Part shown: positions 1 to 7,208 of the stretch, piece after piece | Layout of the letters: the number at the start of each line of letters is the position of its first letter | How positions within the stretch are numbered: the first letter of the stretch is position 1 | NCBI GenBank assembly: GCA_030589835.1 | Contig: JAUUZS010000002.1 | Location: forward strand, 1-24,119 | DNA: 24,119 bases | Direction of reading: 5' to 3' | Origin: Cyclobacteriaceae bacterium | GTDB lineage: Bacteria; Bacteroidota; Bacteroidia; Cytophagales; Cyclobacteriaceae | The notes under the pieces: generated by a model | Seen by the model: only the letters and a program-made list of their open reading frames with translations | Database searches by the model: none | What the model was told of the DNA's origin: nothing | Made by a program: the position numbers and the translations under genes

Positions 1-54
1 ATAATATTACTAGAGTTAATGGAAACAAATAATATTTAGTTTTTTAAAAAAAAT

Positions 55-891
55 ATGCTCATGAAAACAAAAAGAATATTAGCAGTTTTATCCGAATATG
101 GGTATTGGGGAATTGAATTGGTTGGCCCGCTAAGAAAGCTTGAGGCAGCAGGTTACAAAGTCGACTTTATGACGCAATTTGGCAAAAAAGCGGAAGCTTT
201 ACCTCCAAGTTATGATCCTAATTATTTTGATCCACCGTTAGGTGTAAATGTAACAACACAATCTGATGCTGATATGGTAATTGCCTTTGAGGCTGAGAAG
301 CTTCTGGAATCACCTTTGTCAATGGATGATTATGTGAAAGAAAGACCATATTACTGTAAAGATAAGTTTTTACGGGAATTAGAGGATCATTATATAAAAG
401 TTAAAGAGTCTCAAAAAATATTAACTGATAAATACGATGCGATTTTATTGGTAGGTGGAAGTGGGCCGTTAGTTGATATGGTTAATAACCAACGTTTACA
501 TGAGATTGTATTGGGTTTTCATAAAGCAGATAAGCCCATTGCCAGTATTTGCTATGGTGTTGCCGTGCTTCCATTTGCCAGGGATTTTAATGAGCGGAAT
601 TGTATAATAAAAGGCAAGCATGTTACAGGGCATTGTATTGAGTATGATTATCATGATTTCACAGGATTCCTTCATACGGATTTTAATATGGGACCACCAC
701 CCTACGTGTTGGAATATGTCCTAGCAGATGCCGTGGGTCCGGAAGGTCAATATCATGGCAATTTCGGTAAAGAAACTTCCGTGATTGTTGATTACCCCTT
801 TATTACAGCCAGATCCCTACAGTGCGCTCATGAGTTTGGAGATCAGTTTGTAAATGTACTTGACAATGATATGACACGTTATGGCTGGTAA
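55..891 (+). CDS. DJ-1/PfpI-superfamily protein (class I glutamine amidotransferase-like)
   Basis: This 278-residue soluble protein has the DJ-1/PfpI flavodoxin-like fold. It opens with a hydrophobic strand (ILAVLSEYGYWGIELVGPL), has the GGSGP loop near residue 135, and carries the nucleophile-elbow motif SICYG with Cys166. Tyr follows the cysteine rather than the His seen in PfpI/YhbO-type members, so it may behave more like DJ-1 or chaperone/glyoxalase-type members than like a PfpI hydrolase. At about 280 residues it is in the size range of Hsp31-like rather than minimal PfpI proteins. ATG codons at 55 and 61 are both plausible starts; the 54 bases upstream are A+T-rich with no recognisable promoter. 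Its 3' end overlaps the next gene's probable start (881) by 11 bases, suggesting translational coupling. Family is confident; the reaction is unknown. Confidence 0.85.
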   Translation: MLMKTKRILAVLSEYGYWGIELVGPLRKLEAAGYKVDFMTQFGKKAEALPPSYDPNYFDPPLGVNVTTQSDADMVIAFEAEKLLESPLSMDDYVKERPYYCKDKFLRELEDHYIKVKESQKILTDKYDAILLVGGSGPLVDMVNNQRLHEIVLGFHKADKPIASICYGVAVLPFARDFNERNCIIKGKHVTGHCIEYDYHDFTGFLHTDFNMGPPPYVLEYVLADAVGPEGQYHGNFGKETSVIVDYPFITARSLQCAHEFGDQFVNVLDNDMTRYGW

Positions 892-2586
892 AACCGGTAA
901 TGCAAAAATGATCGAACAATTCCTTGCCGATGGCATGGATCACATGTTCGGGAATCCGGGGACAGTTGAGCAAGGTTTTTAGATGCTCTGGCTGATTATC
1001 CTGAATTGAAATATATTTTAACATTACAAGAAAGCATCGCTGTGCTGATGGCAGATGGGTATGCGCGTGCAAGCCAAAAACCTACGCTTGTACAATTACA
1101 TAGCTCACCTGGTATTGGCAATGCCGTCGGGGCATTATATCAAGCGAAAAGAGGTCATTCCCCACTTGTTGTTATAGGTGGGGATGCAGGAGTTAAGTAT
1201 ATGAACATGGATGCCCAGATGGCCAATGACCTGGTTGCAATGATGGCTCCTGTGACAAAATATTCAACTATAGTTACAGACTCCCGGTCTCTTTTGAGAA
1301 CTATCCGGAGAGCCACCAAAATTGCCGCAACTGCTCCCATGGGGCCGGTATATGTTTGCGTTCCTATGGATATTTTGGACGAAATAAATGACGAGCTGGT
1401 AATGCCTACATCTATTCCGTCAACCAGAGTAACACCAGATCCTTCCATAATAGAAGAAACCGCCAAAATGCTGCTGAAGGCAGATAAGCCCATGATTTTC
1501 ATTGGTGATGGAGTGGCATATTCTGATGCCTCGGAAGAACTCACCAAAGTAGCTGAGATCTTAGGGGCTGAAGTCTATGGAGTAGAGTTTGGTGATTTTA
1601 TAATGGATAATGAGCATCCATTGTATCAGGGAACTACCGGCCATATGTTTGGTTCATATAGTCATCCTATAACTACAAAAGGAGATTGTAATTTGATCGT
1701 AGGTACCTACATGATGCCCGAAGTATTTCCGAATTTGGGTGAGATATATAAACCCGATGCTAAGGTCATTCACTTCGATTTAAATTCATATGAAATCGCA
1801 AAGAACCACAGGGTTGATCTTGGCGTGGTGTGCGACCCCAAACTTTCCTTACAGGCATTGGCTGGCCAACTGGAAGTGTTAATAACTGAGGATCAAAAGG
1901 CCACGGTCAATCACCGTATCGATGAAATCGGGAAAGCTAAAACGCAGCAAATATTAGCGGATAAAAAAGCCGATGATGTTGTGGCAGGAAAAACGCCATT
2001 GCGTATGGCTGATTTTGCTAAAGCTTTAGCTGCAAAGTTACCTGAAGACAGGGTGATTTTTGATGAAGCACTAACAAGTTCACCACCTCTTACCAGGTAT
2101 ATGCCTCCTAAGAAACCTGGTGATACGTTTTATACACGCGGTGGGTCGTTAGGAATTGGTGTTCCCGGAGCCATTGGGGTAAAACTACTTCATCCGGAAA
2201 AAACAGTAATTGGCTTTGCTGGAGATGGAGGATCAATGTACACAATACAAGCACTGTGGTCGGCTGTAAGACATAATGTAGGCGCAAAATTTATTATTTG
2301 CAATAATGGCACCTATAAGTTATTGCAACTGAATATTGATCAGTATTGGAAAGAACGGGAAATTGAAAAACACAACTTTCCATTGCCCTTTGATCTGTCT
2401 TATCCGCAAATGCAATTTGATCAAATAGCTAAATCTTTGGGTGTTGATGCTATCCGTGTAGAAAAACCAGGGGATATAGAACCTGCTATCGATAGGATGC
2501 TAGCCGATGACAAGCCATTTCTGATTGACCTTGTGCTGGAAGGTAATGTTAAGCCGGAATTGATTCATAAAATTTGCGGACAATAA
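881..2586 (+). CDS. ThDP-dependent 2-oxoacid decarboxylase-like enzyme, frameshifted near the N terminus
   Basis: The protein resembles benzoylformate decarboxylase and other ThDP enzymes. ATG 881 encodes 33 residues ending in FGNPGTVEQGF, then meets TAG at 980-982. The rest reads on from TTA 979 in the -1 frame, giving a 568-residue product. In that composite numbering Glu51 (TLQES) is the cofactor-activating glutamate, His74 (QLHSSPG) matches His70 of Pseudomonas putida benzoylformate decarboxylase, and G448-D449-G450 followed by NNG is the ThDP/Mg site. By eye, Ser26 of that enzyme is Thr here and His281 is not conserved, so the substrate is open. Five T's (976-980) stand where six would keep frame. 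This could be a real mutation, a sequencing indel or -1 slippage. Without the fix, translation could begin only at TTG 1006, losing the GNPG segment. Confidence 0.8.
974..982 (+). other. Frameshift / candidate -1 slippage site
   Basis: In the upstream frame the codons read GGT TTT TAG. If tRNA-Phe on TTT (977-979) slips back one base it re-pairs perfectly with TTT (976-978). The next codon is then TTA (979-981), which restores the family consensus G-F-L-D. A stop codon in the A site can favour such slippage. No clear downstream stimulatory hairpin is visible, so a plain one-T deletion or a homopolymer sequencing error is at least as likely. Confidence 0.6.
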
Positions 2587-2630
2587 TGAAATAAACGATT
2601 ATAATACACAACCTAAAACGAAAAAGTAAA

Positions 2631-3056
2631 ATGTCACTCACACAACAATTAATCACAGATTTTGCTGATAAATGGTATAAACTTCTTGATGTACATGCAC
2701 CTCAGGTAGATTTTCTCCCCCTTTTGGCAAATGAAGAATTAGAAATGGTATTTCCTGAAGCAACAGTTACAGGCCATGCCGGATTTGAAGGATGGTTTCA
2801 GCGAGTAATCAGAATATTCTTTGATGAAGTACACACTGTAAAAGAAGTAACTCCGGAAATAGATGGCGATAAAGCAACAGTAAAAGTTGTTGTTCAATGG
2901 GAAGCCAGCGTATGGAATCCACCAGAAGCCTACAGCAAGAGAATTAACCTCAACGCTTTTCAAACCTGGGAAATGAAATTAGTGAATGATAATCTTGTCA
3001 TTACTAAATATATCGTTGATGAGATAAAATATAATGAAGGATCAGCTGAACTATAA
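2631..3056 (+). CDS. SnoaL/NTF2-like protein (first of three)
   Basis: A 141-residue soluble protein with the pattern of the NTF2/SnoaL cone fold. An N-terminal helix (FADKWYKLLDVH) is followed by alternating beta strands such as DKATVKVVVQWEA and a C-terminal strand NLVITKYIVDEI. Family members include polyketide cyclases, limonene epoxide hydrolase, ketosteroid isomerase and non-catalytic ligand-binding domains, so function cannot be assigned. It lies 44 bases after the ThDP enzyme and 10 bases before the preferred start of the metallo-hydrolase, consistent with one transcript. The ATG follows an A-rich stretch with no Shine-Dalgarno sequence, as usual in Bacteroidota. The fold call is good; any specific reaction would be a guess. 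Confidence 0.75.
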   Translation: MSLTQQLITDFADKWYKLLDVHAPQVDFLPLLANEELEMVFPEATVTGHAGFEGWFQRVIRIFFDEVHTVKEVTPEIDGDKATVKVVVQWEASVWNPPEAYSKRINLNAFQTWEMKLVNDNLVITKYIVDEIKYNEGSAEL

Positions 3057-3066
3057 ACCTATAACT

Positions 3067-3921
3067 ATGTCCACCACAAAATTGAAAACACTAACAGTAA
3101 CCAAAACTGAAGCTAAAAATGTTACCGTTCACACCATTTCAAGTCCTATTGAAGGCGAAATGTCGAATGCCCAGTTAATAGAAACGGAAAATAAATTATT
3201 ATTAATCGATGCCCTACAACTCAAGCCTCATGCCAATGAGTTAAAGGATTATGTGATGAGCCTGGGCAAACCATTGGATCGGGTTATTGTAACGCACTAC
3301 CACCCTGATCATTGGTTTGGGATCGCATCATTTAAAGAGTTTCCTGTTTATGCCTTTCAGGAGGTTATTGACAGAATAAATGCTTTAGCCGATTTTGTGC
3401 TTGATTACCACAGGAATATTCATGGTGATAAGGCCAACGAAATGATACCAACCGAAAAGGTAACACCCTCTCTTCCTATTCAGGAAGGATTATTCGAATT
3501 TGATGGGGTAACACTAAACCTGATGAAAATCATGGATACAGAAGCTCCATGTATTCTTGTTGCTGAATTGGCTGAGCAAGGCATTCTCTTTGCCCAGGAT
3601 ATGGTGTACCGAGGAGCATATGCCTATTTCGGAGATCGTACTACAGAAGGAGGTTACTGCCTGAATAATTGGATTGACGTAATAAAAGGTTTCCAGGCCA
3701 AGAATTATAAAGTGGTGTTGCCAGGTCATGGTGCACCTACTGATAGTTCAATATTTCCAGTAGTACTGGGGTATCTCGAATTCGTAAACCAACAGCTGGA
3801 TGAAGGCAAACAGGGTGATGATTTAATTGAATCTATCAAAGCACAATATCCGGATTATCTGCTTGATCTCACCTTAGTCATGTCAAATTATATGTTATTT
3901 GAATTTGAAGCCCCATCCTAG
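3067..3921 (+). CDS. Metallo-beta-lactamase-fold hydrolase
   Basis: A 284-residue MBL-fold protein. The signature HYHPDH gives metal ligands His77, His79, Asp81 and His82. A bridging Asp178 (FAQDMVY) and a terminal His221 (LPGHGAP) follow. The middle ligand histidine, usually in a GHTPGH-like segment, is missing; the equivalent stretch reads MDTEAP, with Asp157 where His is expected. One metal site is therefore altered or uses Asp. ATG 3067 is preferred because it lies 10 bases after the preceding stop. An upstream in-frame ATG at 3034 would overlap that gene by 23 bases and add 11 unconserved-looking residues. The N-terminal strands (VHTISSPIEGEMSNAQLIET) fit the fold. A hairpin 46 bases downstream ends this block. 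Family is sure; substrate is unknown, with glyoxalase-II, lactonase or quinoprotein-associated roles possible. Confidence 0.85.
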   Translation: MSTTKLKTLTVTKTEAKNVTVHTISSPIEGEMSNAQLIETENKLLLIDALQLKPHANELKDYVMSLGKPLDRVIVTHYHPDHWFGIASFKEFPVYAFQEVIDRINALADFVLDYHRNIHGDKANEMIPTEKVTPSLPIQEGLFEFDGVTLNLMKIMDTEAPCILVAELAEQGILFAQDMVYRGAYAYFGDRTTEGGYCLNNWIDVIKGFQAKNYKVVLPGHGAPTDSSIFPVVLGYLEFVNQQLDEGKQGDDLIESIKAQYPDYLLDLTLVMSNYMLFEFEAPS

Positions 3922-3967
3922 GTCATTCACCCATCAGATAGTTATATAAAATGGTAATAGGCATGCA

Positions 3968-4005
3968 TTGTGCAGGATTAAAATCTCGATTTTAATCCTG
4001 CACAA
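3968..4005 (+). terminator. Perfect 17-bp hairpin, probable terminator
   Basis: Arms 3968-3984 and 3989-4005 are perfect reverse complements around a four-base CTCG loop. The hairpin lies 46 bases after the MBL gene and 62 before the next start. The 3' tail (AATTATTT) is only weakly T-rich, so it may be an imperfect intrinsic terminator or an RNA 3'-end stabiliser. It separates the first enzyme block from the second. Confidence 0.7.
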
Positions 4006-4067
4006 ATTATTTAGAAAGTATCACATATAAGTTTTAATCGTCCAAGTATCAAAAAAAGTAAAATATA

Positions 4068-4460
4068 ATGAAAAATGTACCAGACAGTAAGCTAGGAAAA
4101 ATGTATAAGGAGCATATCCAGCATATTCTTGATAAGAATATCGATGCATTGTTAAATCAATATACCGACGATTGTTTGCTAATAAGTAGTTTTTCGAAAG
4201 AGCCTGTTATATATAAAGGCCAGGAACAATTAAATGAGCATATGCAAGGCATATTAGGGATTGAAGGCCTGGAAACAGAAATTATTTTTTGGGCAGAAAC
4301 ATCCGATCCGGAAACATTAATGATCACCGAGCAAATCACTATGGATACCAAAGATGGCCAGGCAACCATGCGTTTTGCAGACTCCTGGGTACTCAAAGAT
4401 GGGAAAATACGGATTCATTTTGCAGGAATGGTTCAGCATCCTGATGGATCCTTGGCGTAA
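4068..4460 (+). CDS. SnoaL/NTF2-like protein (second of three)
   Basis: A 130-residue soluble protein with the SnoaL-like plan. A helix (LGKMYKEHIQHILDKNID) leads into the common YTDDCLLISSF segment, then a helix with EQLNEHMQGIL, then strands ending in FADSWVLKDGKIRIHFAGM. The pattern DSWVLKDGKI is typical of SnoaL-like domains used as small-ligand pockets or isomerases/cyclases. It is the first gene after the 3968-4005 hairpin and so probably heads a new transcript. Near-consensus Bacteroidota -7 elements exist upstream, but I could not match a -33 element and do not call a promoter. No signal peptide or membrane segment is present. No catalytic residue can be named with confidence. Confidence 0.75.
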   Translation: MKNVPDSKLGKMYKEHIQHILDKNIDALLNQYTDDCLLISSFSKEPVIYKGQEQLNEHMQGILGIEGLETEIIFWAETSDPETLMITEQITMDTKDGQATMRFADSWVLKDGKIRIHFAGMVQHPDGSLA

Positions 4461-4527
4461 TCGTCTGGCAAATTCTTAAGTTTCTGTAACACAGATATTT
4501 ATAAATTTCTACCTACATAAATCACAT

Positions 4528-4911
4528 ATGGATATACCCAAAATTATCGATAAGTATTACGAACTTGCAAATAAGTGTGCATGGAGCGAGTGGTGTGATC
4601 TTTTTAGCGAAGATGTAATTATCCATGAGCAATTGGCGGGAGCTATAGATGGATTACCAACACTTAAAAGCATGATGTCTGGCATGGACTCTGGGTATGC
4701 TCGGTTTAAAAATATTCCGAAGCATATTATCATTCAGGAAAATGAAGCGGCTGTGGTCTCACACATCTCGGCGAGAGCAGCAAAAAGCCCCGATATTCCT
4801 ATTGAAGCCGATGTGATGAATTATTTTAAATTCAAAGAAGGCAAGGTTATTTACATGGCAAATTTTCATGATTCGGTACCATTTAAACCTTTTTTGGAGC
4901 AGGTTTTTTAA
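4528..4911 (+). CDS. SnoaL/NTF2-like protein (third of three)
   Basis: A 127-residue soluble protein of the NTF2-like superfamily. Residues about 1-20 form the first helix (IIDKYYELANKCAWSEWCDL), followed by FSEDVIIHEQLAGAIDG, the usual strand carrying candidate pocket residues, and a later NYFKFKEGKVIYMANFHD strand pair typical of SnoaL-like proteins. It lies 67 bases after a distant relative (4068-4460) and 18 bases before the second DJ-1/PfpI gene. Three separate members in one region suggest diverged ligand-binding or lyase/isomerase roles on related substrates rather than simple tandem duplication, because the three sequences share little beyond the fold pattern. Function is not assignable from sequence alone. 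Confidence 0.75.
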   Translation: MDIPKIIDKYYELANKCAWSEWCDLFSEDVIIHEQLAGAIDGLPTLKSMMSGMDSGYARFKNIPKHIIIQENEAAVVSHISARAAKSPDIPIEADVMNYFKFKEGKVIYMANFHDSVPFKPFLEQVF

Positions 4912-4929
4912 GCTAAAACACTAAATACG

Positions 4930-5493
4930 ATGAAATTAAAAGGCAAAAAAATAGGAATCCTTTTTGAAGGTGACTTTTATGAAAACGAAATATTTTACTA
5001 CAAATATCGCTTTCCGGAAGAAGGTGCAGAAATACATTTCCTAACCCGGCTTTGGGGACAAGAAAAAATCACCTTCGAAGGACACGAATATAAAGTTCCT
5101 ATGGACTGTTGGGAAAGCTTTGAAAATATGAGCGATGAAGAGCTAAACAGCTATGCAGCTATTATAGTGCCTTCAGGAATGGTTTCTGATCGATTACGCT
5201 ACACCGAAGATGTAAATAAAATACCTCCTGCTACCGAATTCCTAAAAAGGGCCTTTGCGCAAAAGAAGATTCTCAAAGGAATTATTTGCCACGGATTATG
5301 GCTGGTGGCTCCGGCTACAGAATTGGTAAAAGGGAAAAAATTAGTTTGCCACAACAATTTGATTGGTGATGCCAAGGCCTATGGGGCTATTTATACTGAT
5401 GAGGATGTGGTGGTGGACGGCGATCTGGTAACCGGGCGATCGGGAGGACATGCACACCTTTTTGCGAGAAAAATTATTGATATACTGAGTTAA
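4930..5493 (+). CDS. DJ-1/PfpI-family protein (Cys-His type)
   Basis: This 187-residue protein has the size and motifs of PfpI/YhbO-type members of the DJ-1 superfamily. The N-terminal strand KIGILFEGDFYENE supplies acidic residues near Glu18/Glu20, where the family keeps a glutamate close to the nucleophile. The elbow motif GIICHGLWLV gives Cys120-His121, the classic CH pair. The C-terminal portion (VDGDLVTGRSGGHAH) matches the family's conserved D-x-x-x-T-G-R segment. Members are described as glyoxalase-III-like, deglycase or chaperone/protease proteins, and the assigned activity is contested in the literature. It sits 18 bases after a SnoaL-like gene and 21 before a VOC-fold gene, which supports a carbonyl-stress or aldehyde theme for the block. 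Unlike the first DJ-1-like gene, this copy retains His after the cysteine. Confidence 0.87.
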   Translation: MKLKGKKIGILFEGDFYENEIFYYKYRFPEEGAEIHFLTRLWGQEKITFEGHEYKVPMDCWESFENMSDEELNSYAAIIVPSGMVSDRLRYTEDVNKIPPATEFLKRAFAQKKILKGIICHGLWLVAPATELVKGKKLVCHNNLIGDAKAYGAIYTDEDVVVDGDLVTGRSGGHAHLFARKIIDILS

Positions 5494-5514
5494 TATTCAT
5501 TAAAGCATAAAAAT

Positions 5515-5931
5515 ATGATGCAGGCAAAATTTTTACATGTGGCCGTCACATGCAAGGATCAGGCAAAGTTCGAGGCATTTTATACCAAACATTTTGGTAT
5601 GAAAAGAGCACGAACGATTGACCTCGGAGAGGGAAAAGAACTTTTTTTCCTTAAAGACAACAATGGATTTTACTTCGAGGTATTTCCTATGGATGAAGAA
5701 CGACCTGTCCCTTTTGCCGAAGGAGATGGACCTCATTATCCTGGCTACCGGCATTTGGCTTTTATCGTTGATGACGTGGATGCCAAATTGAAAGAAATGG
5801 GCGATGAAGCTGTAATTACTTTGGGGCCCTTGGGTTTTGATGACTTTATACCAGGATGGCGCACGGTATGGATCAAAGATCCGGAAGGAAATATCGTGGA
5901 AATTAGTCAGGGATATAAAGACGAGATTTAA
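5515..5931 (+). CDS. VOC-fold (glyoxalase/dioxygenase superfamily) protein
   Basis: A 138-residue protein with two beta-alpha-beta-beta-beta modules. The four canonical metal positions are visible: His8 (FLHVAV), Glu55 (YFEVF), His80 (YRHLAF) and Glu129 (NIVEIS). This His-Glu-His-Glu set fits a glyoxalase-I-like metal centre rather than an antibiotic-binding VOC protein. The ending DPEGNIVEIS is a hallmark of the family. Adjacent ATG codons at 5515 and 5518 are equally possible starts. It is 21 bases after a DJ-1/PfpI gene and 10 before the LtrA-family gene, so co-transcription is likely. Lactoylglutathione lyase activity is possible but not shown; fosfomycin-type thiol transferases and epimerases share the fold. 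Confidence 0.85.
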   Translation: MMQAKFLHVAVTCKDQAKFEAFYTKHFGMKRARTIDLGEGKELFFLKDNNGFYFEVFPMDEERPVPFAEGDGPHYPGYRHLAFIVDDVDAKLKEMGDEAVITLGPLGFDDFIPGWRTVWIKDPEGNIVEISQGYKDEI

Positions 5932-5941
5932 GAACTAATAC

Positions 5942-7168
5942 ATGAACGTTTTCAAGAAGGCCATACATATATGGTGGGCAAAACCAACAGTAAGAACCGA
6001 TGAAGATGATGAATTGGAGCGTAAGGCAACATGGTTAGAACTGTTTTATGATTTAGGATTTGTTGGAATACTTGCTCAGTTATCACATTTTCTATATAAA
6101 GCACCTTCTTGGGAAAATGCAGCGCTATTTGCTTTTTTATTTATACCTGCCTGGTGGATATGGAATTCTACCACATATTACAACGAACGGTACGAGCGAA
6201 ACGACATCCGCCATAGGGTATTCACCTTTATCGGCATGATACCTTTGGCCGGAATTGCCTATGCCATTCATAGTGGGATAGAGCATGCCGCCAATATTTA
6301 TGCCGTATCCTATATCTTTTCCCGAATACTGATCATTTACTTGTGGATGTCGGCAGGGGATTCATCAATTGAAAAAAAGCTCTCCAGACAATTTTCTATA
6401 GGATTTATACTATCTGTGATGCTTTGGGGGATTTCCTTATTTATTCCAGGGCCAATAAAATATGTGCTTTGGGGTGCCGGATTGATAATCGACATGATTA
6501 CTCCAATGTTTACGTTGAGCACCCAATTGCAAATGCCTAAAATTAGTGTGCATCACATACCCGAACGATTTGGTCTGTTTACCACCCTTACCATTGGAGA
6601 AACGGTAATTGGAGCAATTAATGGTTTTGCTGCAAATCACCACATCGATATATGGATAGGTGCTGCGGGTGCGCTGGGACTCGTGCTTTCGTTTCTGATT
6701 TGGTGGTTGTATGTCGATCATGTTTTGTACCGCCTTTTTAAGAAAAAGATTTGGGCCATTCTCGGGTGGAGCTACCTGCATCTGCCCTTGTCGATTGGCA
6801 TAACGGCGGTTGGTTCAGGCATACTTGCCCTGGTTACTTATTCCGGCAGCGAGCATGTTGCAGATCCAATACGTTGGTTACTGTGTGGTTCATTGGCATT
6901 TACAATATTTATCGTTTCGCTTTTTGGTTTTGTTTCAGAAAAGCAAGGTCATCAGGAGAAGGTGATTGATTTTGATACAACACATACCATTTCATTGTTT
7001 GGTACTAAACTATTCAGTATCGGGCTTATTATTCTGGTCGGCTTTTTTGGTAAAGAACTTCATTCTGTGGCCTTGTTGGGTTTGCTCATCGGCATCTTGT
7101 TTATACCAATCTTAAACGGCGTTTATATTTGGTTAAAATCACATTTGGATATTCAAAAATCAACATAA
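5942..7168 (+). CDS. ltrA: LtrA-family (low temperature requirement A) integral membrane protein
   Basis: A 408-residue, very hydrophobic protein with roughly ten or eleven membrane segments. The family signature WLELFYDLGFVGILAQLSH starts at residue 31, and the second conserved block ERFGLFTTLTIGE starts at Glu208. The charged N terminus (about 30 residues) is probably cytoplasmic. LtrA was named from a Listeria monocytogenes locus needed for growth in the cold; its biochemical activity is unknown. The gene follows the VOC gene by 10 bases and precedes the AGE-family gene by 40, so it sits inside an enzyme operon. A transport or permeation role for a substrate of that operon is a guess. No truncation is seen; length is normal for the family. 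Confidence 0.85.
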   Translation: MNVFKKAIHIWWAKPTVRTDEDDELERKATWLELFYDLGFVGILAQLSHFLYKAPSWENAALFAFLFIPAWWIWNSTTYYNERYERNDIRHRVFTFIGMIPLAGIAYAIHSGIEHAANIYAVSYIFSRILIIYLWMSAGDSSIEKKLSRQFSIGFILSVMLWGISLFIPGPIKYVLWGAGLIIDMITPMFTLSTQLQMPKISVHHIPERFGLFTTLTIGETVIGAINGFAANHHIDIWIGAAGALGLVLSFLIWWLYVDHVLYRLFKKKIWAILGWSYLHLPLSIGITAVGSGILALVTYSGSEHVADPIRWLLCGSLAFTIFIVSLFGFVSEKQGHQEKVIDFDTTHTISLFGTKLFSIGLIILVGFFGKELHSVALLGLLIGILFIPILNGVYIWLKSHLDIQKST

Positions 7169-7208
7169 CAATCTAACTAACAATTTAAATTATTAAAACG
7201 AAAAGACT

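Noticed and set aside
803..1072. Minus-strand open frame across the DJ-1/ThDP gene junction
   Set aside because: It is antisense to conserved coding sequence on both sides, has a biased composition and no domain. It is a shadow frame.
4028..4035. TAAGTTTT as a Bacteroidota -7 promoter element (also TAAATTTC at 4502-4509 and TAAGTTTT at 12810-12817)
   Set aside because: Each matches seven of eight positions of TAnnTTTG, but no convincing -33 TTG element is at the right distance, and such matches are common in A+T-rich DNA.
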